A stretch of 17,165 nt of DNA, taken from the NCBI GenBank assembly GCA_964561005.1, contig CAZLNO010000090.1:1-17165 (forward strand), given 5' to 3'. Below the pieces are notes generated by a model. The model was not told where the DNA came from. It made no database searches and saw only the letters and a program-made list of their open reading frames with translations. Every line of letters starts with the position of its first letter. The stretch's first letter is position 1. The stretch is from CAZLNO01 sp964561005 (GTDB lineage: Bacteria > Pseudomonadota > Alphaproteobacteria > Kiloniellales > Rhodovibrionaceae). Positions 1 to 7,044 of this stretch are shown in pieces. A program made the translations under genes and the position numbers.

Positions 1-71
1 ACTACGACCTCACCGCCATCATGGCCGACATCGTGGAGATCGTGGACCGGGATACCAAAGAGGCGGCGTAG
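1..71 (+). CDS. C-terminal end of an unidentified protein (partial)
   Basis: An open frame enters from the left edge and stops at TAG 69-71. About 22 residues are visible, ending in DRDTKEAA. The acidic, codon-biased tail matches the GC-rich coding style of the following genes, so it is probably the end of a real gene, but it is too short to name. A strong inverted repeat at 96-121 follows directly and may end its transcript. Confidence 0.5.
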   Translation, partial: YDLTAIMADIVEIVDRDTKEAA

Positions 72-95
72 GGTCGCACTTTCTATGAACGCGAG

Positions 96-121
96 CGGGG
101 CGCAGGCTTGCCTGCGCCCCG
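96..121 (+). terminator. Terminator-like hairpin, also copy 1 of a dispersed palindromic repeat
   Basis: A perfect 11-bp stem is seen: CGGGGCGCAGG at 96-106, loop CTTG at 107-110, CCTGCGCCCCG at 111-121. It lies 24 nt after the stop of the upstream gene and is followed by a weak T-containing run (AATGTTTG), so it may act as an imperfect Rho-independent terminator. The stem, its loop and several flanking bases (AACGCG before, GAATGTTT after) closely match the reverse complement of 8140-8187, so it is also a member of a repeat family. The repeat similarity is seen directly; the terminator role is inferred. Confidence 0.5.
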
Positions 122-144
122 AATGTTTGCGGCACCACCCCACA

Positions 145-172
145 TTGACGCCGCCGTGCCGCTTGCAAAAAT
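145..172 (+). promoter_or_regulatory. Possible sigma70-type promoter for uvrC
   Basis: A TTGACG box (145-150, five of six consensus bases) is followed after 16 nt by AAAAAT (167-172, four of six). It lies after the hairpin at 96-121 and would start transcription near 179. An ATG at 180 would then be nearly leaderless, which leaves the in-frame ATGs at 258 and 360 as serious alternatives for the uvrC start. Weak pattern evidence only. Confidence 0.3.
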
Positions 173-179
173 AGCGGCC

Positions 180-2267
180 ATGACGAAGACCCGCGCGCCC
201 CGCATCAACGGCATTCGCCTCCGCGACGACCCCTCCGCCGGCGGCAAGCGGTCGGGCATGCGGCCGGAGGAGGACCCCGGCGATTCCTTTACCCAGGTGG
301 CGGCGCTGGACGGCGCCGACGACGGCGCGACCGCCGCGGGCGACGGCCCGGCGGTGTCGATGGAGCGCGGGCTGGATGTGCTGAAGCGCGCGGTGCGGAC
401 GCTGCCCAACGGCCCCGGCGTCTACCGCATGCTGAACCGCAAGGGCGAGCCGCTCTACGTCGGCAAGGCGCGCAGCCTGAAGAAGCGGGTCACCACCTAC
501 ACCCAGCTTTCCCGGCTGCCCTACCGCCTGCAGCGCATGGTGGCGGAAACCGCCAGCCTGGAGGTCGTCACCACGCACACCGAGGTCGAGGCGCTGCTGC
601 TGGAAAGCAACCTCGTGAAGCGGCTGATGCCGCGCTACAATGTGCAGCTTCGCGACGACAAGTCGTTCCCCTACATCCTGCTGACGGGGGACCACGACTT
701 CCCGCGCATCCGCAAGCACCGCGGCGCGCAGGCGCAGCCGGGCGACTACTACGGCCCCTTCGCCTCGGCCGGGGCGGTGAACCGGACCATCACCGCGCTG
801 GAGAAGGCGTTCTTGTTGCGGAGCTGCACCGACCACGTCTTCCAGACGCGTTCTCGTCCCTGCCTGATGTACCACATCAAGCGCTGCGCCGCGCCCTGCG
901 TGGATTACATCTCCAGGGAGGACTACGCGCGCCTGGTGGACCAGGCGAAGGCCTTCCTCTCCGGCCAGAGCCAGGACATCCAGCAGGAGCTGGGCGCGCG
1001 CATGCAGGAGGCCTCCGAGCGCCTGGACTTCGAGACCGCCGCCCTCTACCGCGACCGCCTGCGCGCCCTGGCGCACATCCAGAGCCACCAGGACATCAAC
1101 GTCGCCGGCGTGCGCGACGCCGACGTGGTGGCGCTGCACCAGGAGGCGGGGCAGAGCTGCATCCAGGTGTTCTTCTTCCGCGCCGGACGCAACTACGGCA
1201 ACCGCGCCTACTTCCCGGCGCACGACAAGACGCTGGCGCCCGGCGAGGTGCTGGCCGCCTTCCTGGCGCAGTTCTACGACAACAAGCCGGCGCCCCGGCG
1301 CATCCTGCTCAGCCACGCGCCCGACGACCGGGCGCTCTTGGCCGAGGCGCTGTCGGCGCGGGCCGAGACCAGGGTGCACCTGGAGGTGCCGCAGCGCGGC
1401 GACAAGCGCAAGCTGGTGGAGCACGCCCTGACCAACGCCCGCGAGGCCCTGGCCCGCCAGCTCTCCGAGAGCAGCACCCAGCGCCGGCTGCTGGAGGGCC
1501 TGGCCGAACGCCTGGGCCTGGAGCAGGCGCCGGAGCGCATCGAGGTCTACGACAACAGCCACATCCAGGGCAGCGAGCCCTACGGCGCCATGATCGTTGC
1601 GGGGCCGGAAGGTTTCCGCAAGAACCAGTACCGCAAGTTCAAGATCCGCTCGACCCGCAAGCCCGGCGACTCCGGAAGCGACTCCGGAAGCGACTCCGGC
1701 GAGAACGCGGGCGAGGCGAGGGCGGAGGCCGGCGACGACTACGCCATGATGCGCGAGGTGCTGACCCGGCGCTTCCAGCGGGCGATGAAGGAGGACCCGG
1801 ACAACGAGACCGGCAACTGGCCCGACCTGGTGCTGATCGACGGCGGGCGCGGGCAGCTCAACGTCGCGCTGGAGGTCTTCGCCGAGCTGGGCATCGGCGA
1901 GGTCGCGCTGGCCGGGGTCGCCAAGGGTCCGGACCGCGACGCCGGGCGCGAGCGCATCTTCCTGCCCGAGCGCGCGCCCTTCCTGCTGGAGAAGAACGAC
2001 CCCGTCCTCTACTTCATCCAGCGCCTGCGCGACGAGGCGCACCGCTTCGTCATCGCCAGCCACCGCAGCGGGCGCGGCAAGGCGCGCATGCGCTCGGCCC
2101 TGGACGACATCCCCGGCATCGGCGCCAAGCGCAAGAAGGCCCTGCTGCTGCACTTCGGCTCGGCCAAGGCGGTGGCGCGCGCGGGGCTGGCCGACCTGGA
2201 GAGCGTCGAGGGCATCAGCAAGTCGGTGGCGCGGCGCATCTACGACCACTTCCACACGGCGGCCTGA
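180..2267 (+). CDS. uvrC: UvrABC system protein C (excinuclease subunit)
   Basis: UvrC makes the two incisions around bulky DNA lesions after UvrA/UvrB recognition, in the cytoplasm. Counting from ATG 180 (695 aa), the GIY-YIG nuclease begins near residue 78 (GPGVYRM, LYVGKARSLKKRV). Four cysteines at about 216, 228, 236 and 240 have the same 12-8-4 spacing as the Fe-S ligands of E. coli UvrC. The UVR helical pair follows at about 266-300, then the RNase H-like endonuclease (EVYDNSHIQG, LVLIDGGRGQLN, RDEAHRF) and C-terminal helix-hairpin-helix motifs (DDIPGIGAKRKKALL, VEGISKSVARRIY). The start is uncertain. An open TTG at 108 lies inside the 96-121 hairpin and is rejected. ATG 258 and ATG 360 (MERGLDVLKRAV) are possible; the last gives 635 aa, nearest the usual size. 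None has a clear Shine-Dalgarno sequence. A serine/aspartate insert (about residues 497-508) comes from a short tandem repeat. Confidence 0.97.
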   Translation: MTKTRAPRINGIRLRDDPSAGGKRSGMRPEEDPGDSFTQVAALDGADDGATAAGDGPAVSMERGLDVLKRAVRTLPNGPGVYRMLNRKGEPLYVGKARSLKKRVTTYTQLSRLPYRLQRMVAETASLEVVTTHTEVEALLLESNLVKRLMPRYNVQLRDDKSFPYILLTGDHDFPRIRKHRGAQAQPGDYYGPFASAGAVNRTITALEKAFLLRSCTDHVFQTRSRPCLMYHIKRCAAPCVDYISREDYARLVDQAKAFLSGQSQDIQQELGARMQEASERLDFETAALYRDRLRALAHIQSHQDINVAGVRDADVVALHQEAGQSCIQVFFFRAGRNYGNRAYFPAHDKTLAPGEVLAAFLAQFYDNKPAPRRILLSHAPDDRALLAEALSARAETRVHLEVPQRGDKRKLVEHALTNAREALARQLSESSTQRRLLEGLAERLGLEQAPERIEVYDNSHIQGSEPYGAMIVAGPEGFRKNQYRKFKIRSTRKPGDSGSDSGSDSGENAGEARAEAGDDYAMMREVLTRRFQRAMKEDPDNETGNWPDLVLIDGGRGQLNVALEVFAELGIGEVALAGVAKGPDRDAGRERIFLPERAPFLLEKNDPVLYFIQRLRDEAHRFVIASHRSGRGKARMRSALDDIPGIGAKRKKALLLHFGSAKAVARAGLADLESVEGISKSVARRIYDHFHTAA
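1668..1701 (+). repeat. 12-bp tandem repeat inside uvrC
   Basis: GACTCCGGAAGC occurs at 1668-1679 and 1680-1691, with a third partial copy at 1692-1701. It encodes DSGS units and expands a disordered linker between conserved UvrC blocks. The unit length is a multiple of three, so changes in copy number would keep the reading frame. Confidence 0.85.
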
Positions 2268-2308
2268 TCGGGCACAAAGGGCGCGGGAAGAAACCGCGAG
2301 CGCGCCCG

Positions 2309-2884
2309 ATGCTGATGACCCTGCCCAACCTGCTGACCTTCTCGCGCATCCTGATCATTCCGGTGCTGGTCGCGCTGCTCTACACCACCGCGCCCTGGGC
2401 GAGCTGGCTGGCGCTGGCCGTCTTCGTCGCCGCGGCGCTGACCGACTGGCTGGACGGCTTTTTCGCCCGGCGGCGGCGGCAGGTCTCGCCGCTGGGCCGC
2501 TTCCTCGACCCCATCGCGGACAAGCTGCTGGTGGCGGCGGTCGTGGTCATGCTGGTCGCGAGCGGGCGGGTCACCGGGCTGGTCGTGCTGCCGGCGCTGG
2601 TGATCCTCTGCCGCGAGATCCTGGTTTCCGGCCTGCGCGAGTACCTCGCCGAGATCCAGGTCGAGATGCCGGTGTCGCGCCTGGCGAAGTGGAAGACGGC
2701 CTTCCAGATGGGCGCGCTGGCGCTGCTGATCCTGGGCGAGGCCGGGCCGGCGGGCGCGGCCCTGCGGCTGCTGGGGGAGATCGGGCTGTGGATCGCCGGT
2801 GGCCTGACCGTGGTCACCGGCTGGGACTATCTCTCGCGCGGCCTGCGCCACATGCGCGAGGGCGTCGCCGGTTCGAAGGGGTGA
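2309..2884 (+). CDS. pgsA: CDP-diacylglycerol--glycerol-3-phosphate 3-phosphatidyltransferase
   Basis: PgsA catalyses the committed step to phosphatidylglycerol and cardiolipin: CDP-diacylglycerol plus glycerol 3-phosphate gives phosphatidylglycerophosphate, at the inner membrane. The 191-aa protein has the full CDP-alcohol phosphotransferase signature DxxDGxxAR(x8)GxxxDxxxD, with D46, D49, G50, A53, R54, G63, D67 and D71. Hydrophobic segments at about 11-26, 32-45, 73-100 and 118-160 fit a polytopic enzyme of normal family length. It begins 41 nt after uvrC, a gene order common in alphaproteobacteria. A second in-frame ATG at 2315 is possible, and neither start has a strong ribosome site. 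The CDP-OH-P family is certain. The PGP synthase assignment, rather than another CDP-OH-P enzyme, rests on the N-terminal NLLTFSRI motif and the neighbours. Confidence 0.94.
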   Translation: MLMTLPNLLTFSRILIIPVLVALLYTTAPWASWLALAVFVAAALTDWLDGFFARRRRQVSPLGRFLDPIADKLLVAAVVVMLVASGRVTGLVVLPALVILCREILVSGLREYLAEIQVEMPVSRLAKWKTAFQMGALALLILGEAGPAGAALRLLGEIGLWIAGGLTVVTGWDYLSRGLRHMREGVAGSKG

Positions 2885-2889
2885 CCGCC

Positions 2890-3426
2890 ATGCCCGGGCA
2901 ACCAGCGGTCCTCGGCATCGCCGGCTGGAGCGGCAGCGGCAAGACCACGCTGGTGCGCGCCCTGATCCCCGAGCTGACCGGGCGCGGCCTGCGCGTTTCC
3001 ACCATCAAGCACGCGCATCATAATTTCGATGTCGACCAGCCGGGCAAGGACTCCTACGAGCATCGCCACGCCGGCGCCGCCGAGGTGCTGGTGTCCTCGG
3101 CGCGGCGCTGGGCGTTGATGCACGAGCACCGCGGCGAGCCCGAGCCCACCCTCTGGGAGCTGCTGTCGAAACTGGCGCCCGTCGACCTCGTGCTGGTCGA
3201 AGGCTTCAAGCACGAGGGCCAGGACAAGCTGGAGGTTCACCGCCCGGCCCTCGGCAAGCCGCTGCTGGCCGCCGAGGACCCGAAAGTGGTCGCGATCGCC
3301 AGCGACGCCGAAATTCCCGACGTGCGGGTCCAGGTGCTCGACCTGAACGAGGTGGCGGGCGTGGCCGACTTCATCATCCGGCATCATGGCCTCGGGGCGC
3401 CGGCCGAGCGGCCGGCGCGCGGTTGA
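2890..3426 (+). CDS. mobB: Molybdopterin-guanine dinucleotide biosynthesis protein MobB
   Basis: MobB is a small GTP-binding protein that assists MobA in attaching GMP to molybdenum cofactor. The 178-aa product has a Walker A loop GWSGSGKTT at residues 12-20, STIKHAHHNF at about 37-46 and the family block VLVEGFKHEG at about 101-110. ATG 2890 is chosen because AAGGGG at 2876-2881 sits 8 nt upstream. An in-frame GTG at 2881, overlapping the pgsA stop, is an alternative. The gene is 5 nt after pgsA, so the two are likely co-transcribed. The moeA-moaD-moaE genes that belong with it functionally resume only after a 1.5-kb islet. No mobA is present in the window. Confidence 0.93.
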   Translation: MPGQPAVLGIAGWSGSGKTTLVRALIPELTGRGLRVSTIKHAHHNFDVDQPGKDSYEHRHAGAAEVLVSSARRWALMHEHRGEPEPTLWELLSKLAPVDLVLVEGFKHEGQDKLEVHRPALGKPLLAAEDPKVVAIASDAEIPDVRVQVLDLNEVAGVADFIIRHHGLGAPAERPARG

Positions 3427-3507
3427 GCAGCAGTCGCTAGGCACGCCTTTTGATTTGCGCGGTGAAAGGGTATTTTCCGATCCATCGGCAACCGAGGGAT
3501 CGAGAAA

Positions 3508-4053
3508 TTGACTTTTCCGGCAATCCCTCCTACCTTCAAGGCAGAAGTGGAGGCTGGCCGGCTGTATCGCTGGGCGCCACCGTTCGCCGATCCGGATTTC
3601 GTGGCGCGCCGGACGATTCTCATGACACAGGAAGCCTGGCAACAATGTCCGCCCGAAGGCCGATCGGCGAACCGACACCTGACTGATGACGTCCTCGCCA
3701 ATACGCGGGTTGCCTTGGAGCGCTTCATCAGTGGGCAGGAAGTCGAGGAAAACCTGCACACCAAGTGTCTTCAGCCGCAGGAAATCGGTATCTGGGCGCT
3801 TCGGGTTGTGGAGCAACCCCAGGTTCGCTTGTTCGGCTGGTTCGGGTCGCGTGACGTATTCATCGTCTCGCACATCGAAAAGCGCGATCAACTGGAGCGC
3901 GGTAAAGAAGGTAGACGTACTTTTGCGGCCGCCCTCAGCAAAGCGATGAAGAAACGCGACGGAACCTTCGCGTCGCTGCCCTGGCTCAATTTCACCTACA
4001 TACACGCTTGCGTTAGCAACGGAGTGAGCGATGAGCCCGACGACGACATCTGA
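3508..4053 (+). CDS. Unrecognised islet protein, possible RelE/HigB-like toxin
   Basis: This 181-aa protein starts at TTG 3508, supported by GAGGG at about 3494-3498. I do not recognise a family with certainty. Residues about 93-128 (IWALRVVEQPQVRLFGWF, then DVFIVSHIEKRD) form a strand-rich segment with the general look of the RelE/HigB/Gp49 core. A lysine/arginine-rich helix follows at 129-150 (RGKEGRRTFAAALSKAMKKR). The long N-terminal part is unlike a minimal HigB. The next gene, overlapping by 23 nt, encodes a helix-turn-helix protein, which is the toxin-then-antitoxin order of HigBA pairs. A weak promoter-like pair, TTGATT (3450-3455) and TATTTT (3471-3476), lies upstream with only 15-nt spacing. 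GC content is visibly lower than in mobB and moeA. The toxin role is inference from context. Confidence 0.7.
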   Translation: MTFPAIPPTFKAEVEAGRLYRWAPPFADPDFVARRTILMTQEAWQQCPPEGRSANRHLTDDVLANTRVALERFISGQEVEENLHTKCLQPQEIGIWALRVVEQPQVRLFGWFGSRDVFIVSHIEKRDQLERGKEGRRTFAAALSKAMKKRDGTFASLPWLNFTYIHACVSNGVSDEPDDDI

Positions 4054-4480
4054 GACTGGCATCGTGCCGCTCGGCGCGGAAGAAAAGGCGATCTATCGCG
4101 CCCGGTTGCGGTCTGCACTGTTTCACAAGCTGCGTGCCCTCTATCGCCGTCGCAAGCGCGAGTGGGGCTGGACTCAAAGGGATTTGGCCCAGCGGGTGGA
4201 TACAGATCCAGCGGTTGTGTCCAGACGCCTGAAGGGTCGGGAGAACGTGACGCTCGATTGGATCTGCGACTTTGCCCGCGCTCTTGATGCGCGCGTTGAG
4301 GTGTCGATCGTGCCTCTCTCGGCAGTACGCAGATCGGATGTGCGAATGAGTGTCTGGTCACAGACTTTTGCCCGTTCGCAGATGGCGACAACGCGGTCGC
4401 CGGACTGGGGTCTGGCAGTAGCAAGCGGGCCAGAGGCCCATCCGCCTGTCGTCGAAATGAATTTGTGCCGACCCCAGTGA
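4031..4480 (+). CDS. Cro/C1-type helix-turn-helix protein, possible antitoxin or autoregulator
   Basis: The 149-aa product carries a helix-turn-helix at about residues 46-70: WTQRDLAQRVDTDPAVVSRR, then LKGRENVTLDWI, the usual XRE-family pattern in which the second helix of the motif contacts DNA. The domain is preceded by a basic helix (RARLRSALFHKLRALYRRRK). The C-terminal 50 residues have no clear fold. ATG 4031 is preceded by GGAG at 4021-4024. The start overlaps the upstream gene by 23 nt and the stop TGA shares its A with the next ATG (TGATG at 4478-4482), so all three islet genes appear translationally coupled. A role as antitoxin and repressor of its own operon is likely by analogy with HigA, but not shown by the sequence. 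Confidence 0.85.
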   Translation: MSPTTTSETGIVPLGAEEKAIYRARLRSALFHKLRALYRRRKREWGWTQRDLAQRVDTDPAVVSRRLKGRENVTLDWICDFARALDARVEVSIVPLSAVRRSDVRMSVWSQTFARSQMATTRSPDWGLAVASGPEAHPPVVEMNLCRPQ

Positions 4481-4932
4481 TGTCTATTTCCGCGATAACG
4501 CTATTTTGCGACGACATCCGCTATGAACACGACGGGAAGCGTACCTTGGTTGGCGTGCATCAGGATGCACGTGTCGGCGAAAGCTACCCGCTGAATCTGC
4601 CACAACTATTTATAATCACATACATCCGGTGTTTGGCGAAAAACATTCCGGACTGGGTGGCCATTACGATCAGCCAAACAGGGCAGGAAGACGAAACCCT
4701 CGAGGTTCCGGCTGAAACTTTGGCGCAAAGTCGTCAACGGGCAGCGGAGAATAGGACACCGGACACGCTGGTCACCTTTGAAGCTGCCGCTCGGCTTTCG
4801 GACCTCACAATTTCGGAAGCGCTGGTGATCGCCGTCAAGGTTGCGGTTCCGGAGGGCGAGATCGCGGCCGGACGCCTTGTTCTGCGCGCGGCGGACGATA
4901 CGCTGCCCGACAGTCCAAAACAAGGTGCATAA
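4480..4932 (+). CDS. DUF6941-like protein of unknown function
   Basis: A 150-aa soluble protein starts at ATG 4480, overlapping the preceding stop by one base. GTG 4465 is open but less likely. The N-terminus TLFCDDIRYEHDGKRTLVGV (residues 7-26) resembles the opening of DUF6941-type proteins, which start with a hydrophobic strand, a CDD-like motif and a statement such as 'GK...GVY'. This match is from memory and was not searched. The remainder alternates short strands, as in a beta sandwich. No catalytic motif is visible. Sampled GC is about half (32 of 60 bases at 4501-4560, 30 of 60 at 4621-4680) against 48 of 60 in moeA at 5881-5940, consistent with recent acquisition. What it does with the helix-turn-helix protein is unknown. 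Confidence 0.8.
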   Translation: MSISAITLFCDDIRYEHDGKRTLVGVHQDARVGESYPLNLPQLFIITYIRCLAKNIPDWVAITISQTGQEDETLEVPAETLAQSRQRAAENRTPDTLVTFEAAARLSDLTISEALVIAVKVAVPEGEIAAGRLVLRAADDTLPDSPKQGA

Positions 4933-5027
4933 CCGATTTGTGCGCTTGGCGGGTGGGTCGCGATCCTTGCATGGCCTTTCCCCTGGTCGGCCGGCTATGA
5001 TGGCCCGGCCAGGAAGGTGAGCGACGG

Positions 5028-6284
5028 ATGGCCCAGCTCAGCGACGACTGTTTTGCGCACGGCGGCGAGTTGCTGCGGGTGGACGCGGCGCTGGCGGAGA
5101 TCGCGCGGCGGATCGAGCGCGTGACCGTGGCCGAATCGGTGGCGCTGCACGAGGCGCTGGGGCGTGTGCTGCTGGAGGACGTGGTCTCGGCCATCGACGT
5201 GCCGGCGCACGACAACTCGGCCGTGGACGGCTATGCCGTGTTCTTCGACGACCTGGACCCGGAGACCGAAACCCGCCTGCCGGTGGGCGACCGGGCGACG
5301 GCGGGGCACCCCCTGGACCGGCCGGCCCGGCGCGGCGAGGCCGTCCGCATTTTCACCGGCGCGCGCCTGCCGGACGGCCCGGATACCGTGATGATGCAGG
5401 AGGACTGTGTCGAGGCCGACGGCGTCGTCACGATTCGCCCCGGCATCAAGCGGGGCGCCAACCGGCGCGCGGCGGGGGAGGATATCCAGGCCGGAAGCAC
5501 CGTGCTTCACCCCGGCCGGCGGCTGCGCCCGCCGGACCTCGGCCAGGCGGCGGCGGTGGGGCGCACGCACCTGCGGGTCTCGGCGCCGCTGCGCGCGGCC
5601 GTCTTCTCCACCGGCGACGAACTGCGCGAGCCCGGAAGGCCGCTGCCCGCCGGCTGCATCTACGATTCCAACCGCTTCACCGTCTGCGCCCTGCTGCGCG
5701 GCCTGGGCTGTGCGGTGGCCGACCTCGGCATCCTGCCCGACCGGCGCGAGGCGGTGCGGGCGGCGCTCGACGAGGCCAGCGCGCGGCACGACCTGATCGT
5801 CACCTCCGGCGGTGTCTCGGTGGGCGAGGAGGACCACGTCAAGCAGGCGGTCGAGGCTCTCGGCGCCATCCACACCTGGCGGCTGGCGATCAAGCCCGGC
5901 CGGCCCATCGCGCTGGGGCAGGCGGGGCGCGTGCCCTTCGTCGGGCTGCCCGGCAACCCGGTGGCGGTCATGGTCACGTTTCTGAACGTGGTGCGCCCCC
6001 TGGTGCTGCGCCTGATGGGCGGCGACGCCGAGCGGCCCCGGACCTACCGTGTGCGCGCCGACTTCGACCACCGCAAGAAGGCGTCGCGGCGGGAGTGGGT
6101 GCGCTGCACCCTGGCCGGCGCGCCTGGCGAGATGCCGGTGGCGCGGAAATTCGCGCGGCAGGGCGCGGGCATCCTGTCGTCGGTGGTGGAAAGCGACGGC
6201 CTGGTGGAGTTGCCGGAGGACATGACCTATCTTGAGGCGGGCAGCCTGGTGGACTTCCTGCCGTTCAGCGAGGTCGTGGGATGA
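5028..6284 (+). CDS. moeA: Molybdopterin molybdenumtransferase MoeA
   Basis: MoeA inserts molybdate into adenylylated molybdopterin to form active molybdenum cofactor in the cytoplasm. The 418-aa protein shows the family blocks in order: VPAHDNSAVDGYAV (58-71), RIFTGARLPDGPDTVMMQED (107-126), FSTGDEL (193-199), IYDSNRF (211-217), VTSGGVSVGEEDHVK (258-272), KPGRPIALG (289-297) and VGLPGNPVAV (305-314). The conserved acidic residues around D62, D68 and D269 are kept. The C-terminal beta domain is complete. AGGAAGG at 5011-5017 is a good ribosome site. A TATGAT at 4996-5001 could serve as a -10 box, but no convincing -35 was found. The gene overlaps moaD by ATGA. Confidence 0.96.
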   Translation: MAQLSDDCFAHGGELLRVDAALAEIARRIERVTVAESVALHEALGRVLLEDVVSAIDVPAHDNSAVDGYAVFFDDLDPETETRLPVGDRATAGHPLDRPARRGEAVRIFTGARLPDGPDTVMMQEDCVEADGVVTIRPGIKRGANRRAAGEDIQAGSTVLHPGRRLRPPDLGQAAAVGRTHLRVSAPLRAAVFSTGDELREPGRPLPAGCIYDSNRFTVCALLRGLGCAVADLGILPDRREAVRAALDEASARHDLIVTSGGVSVGEEDHVKQAVEALGAIHTWRLAIKPGRPIALGQAGRVPFVGLPGNPVAVMVTFLNVVRPLVLRLMGGDAERPRTYRVRADFDHRKKASRREWVRCTLAGAPGEMPVARKFARQGAGILSSVVESDGLVELPEDMTYLEAGSLVDFLPFSEVVG

Positions 6285-6532
6285 AGGTGCTGTATTTCGC
6301 CTGGGTGCGCAACGAGACCGGTATCGGCGAGGAGGACGTCGCGCCGCCGGCCGAGGTGGCGACCGTCGGCGCGCTGCTGGACTGGCTGGCCGAACGTTCC
6401 CACGGGCACGGCGCGGCGCTGGCCGATCGCGCGCGCATTCGCGTCGCCGTGAACCAGGAGTTCGCCGCCCCGGATGACCCCGTGACGGCGGGCGACGAAG
6501 TGGCTATCTTCCCCCCGGTGACGGGAGGTTGA
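6281..6532 (+). CDS. moaD: Molybdopterin synthase small (sulfur-carrier) subunit
   Basis: MoaD carries sulfur as a C-terminal thiocarboxylate and forms molybdopterin synthase with MoaE, converting cyclic pyranopterin monophosphate to molybdopterin. The 83-aa protein has the ubiquitin-like pattern: VLYFAWVRNETG at the start, a central helix (TVGALLDWLAER), an IRVAVNQEF strand, and the obligatory end EVAIFPPVTGG with the terminal Gly-Gly exposed. The 4-nt ATGA overlap with moeA and the 4-nt gap to moaE indicate translational coupling and matched amounts of the two subunits. Confidence 0.95.
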   Translation: MKVLYFAWVRNETGIGEEDVAPPAEVATVGALLDWLAERSHGHGAALADRARIRVAVNQEFAAPDDPVTAGDEVAIFPPVTGG

Positions 6533-6536
6533 ACCC

Positions 6537-7004
6537 ATGATCCGCCTGCAGCGCGAAGACTTCGATCTGGGGGCCGAGCTGGCGGCGCTGACCGCCGGCA
6601 ATCCGCGAATCGGCGGGCTGTGCAGCTTCGTCGGCCTGGTGCGGGACATGCAGCAGGGTGACGGCCTGGCGGCCATGACGCTGGAGCACTACCCCGGCAT
6701 GACCGAGAAGATGCTGCGGCGGGTGGACGAGGAGGCGCACCGGCGCTGGCCGCTGGAAGCCAGCCTGGTCGTCCACCGCTACGGACGCATGGAGCCCGGC
6801 GAGCAGATCGTGCTGGTCGCCACCGCCAGCGCCCATCGCCAGGCGGCGTTCGAGGCCTGCCACTTCCTGATCGACTGGCTGAAGACCCGCGCGCCCTTCT
6901 GGAAGCACGAGGAAACCCGGCAGGGCGGACGCTGGGTCGCGGCCCGCCGGGAGGACGACGAGGCGGCCGCCCGCTGGCTGGACAGGGAACGGGCGGCGGA
7001 ATAG
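6537..7004 (+). CDS. moaE: Molybdopterin synthase catalytic subunit
   Basis: MoaE is the catalytic partner of MoaD. The 155-aa product has the expected features: SFVGLVRD (30-37, with the conserved R36), LEHYPGM (49-55), VVHRYGRMEPGE (78-89), ASAHRQAAFEAC (97-108, H100 and R101) and DWLKTRAPFWKHE (113-125). K116 and K123 correspond to the active-site lysines K119 and K126 of the E. coli protein. GGGAGG at 6523-6528, inside the end of moaD, is placed 8 nt before the ATG. About 20 C-terminal residues rich in Glu, Arg and Ala extend beyond the core. Confidence 0.96.
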   Translation: MIRLQREDFDLGAELAALTAGNPRIGGLCSFVGLVRDMQQGDGLAAMTLEHYPGMTEKMLRRVDEEAHRRWPLEASLVVHRYGRMEPGEQIVLVATASAHRQAAFEACHFLIDWLKTRAPFWKHEETRQGGRWVAARREDDEAAARWLDRERAAE

Positions 7005-7044
7005 CGGAACACCCGGATCACGTGACCATCAGGTAGAAGGCGTT

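Noticed and set aside
108..179. N-terminal extension of UvrC from TTG 108
   Set aside because: The start lies in the loop and stem of a strong hairpin, has no ribosome site, and precedes the likely promoter. The extra residues are not part of known UvrC domains.
2827..4062. A 411-codon minus-strand open frame opposite mobB and the islet
   Set aside because: It is antisense to mobB, which has clear motifs, and has no recognisable domain. High GC makes long antisense frames common here.
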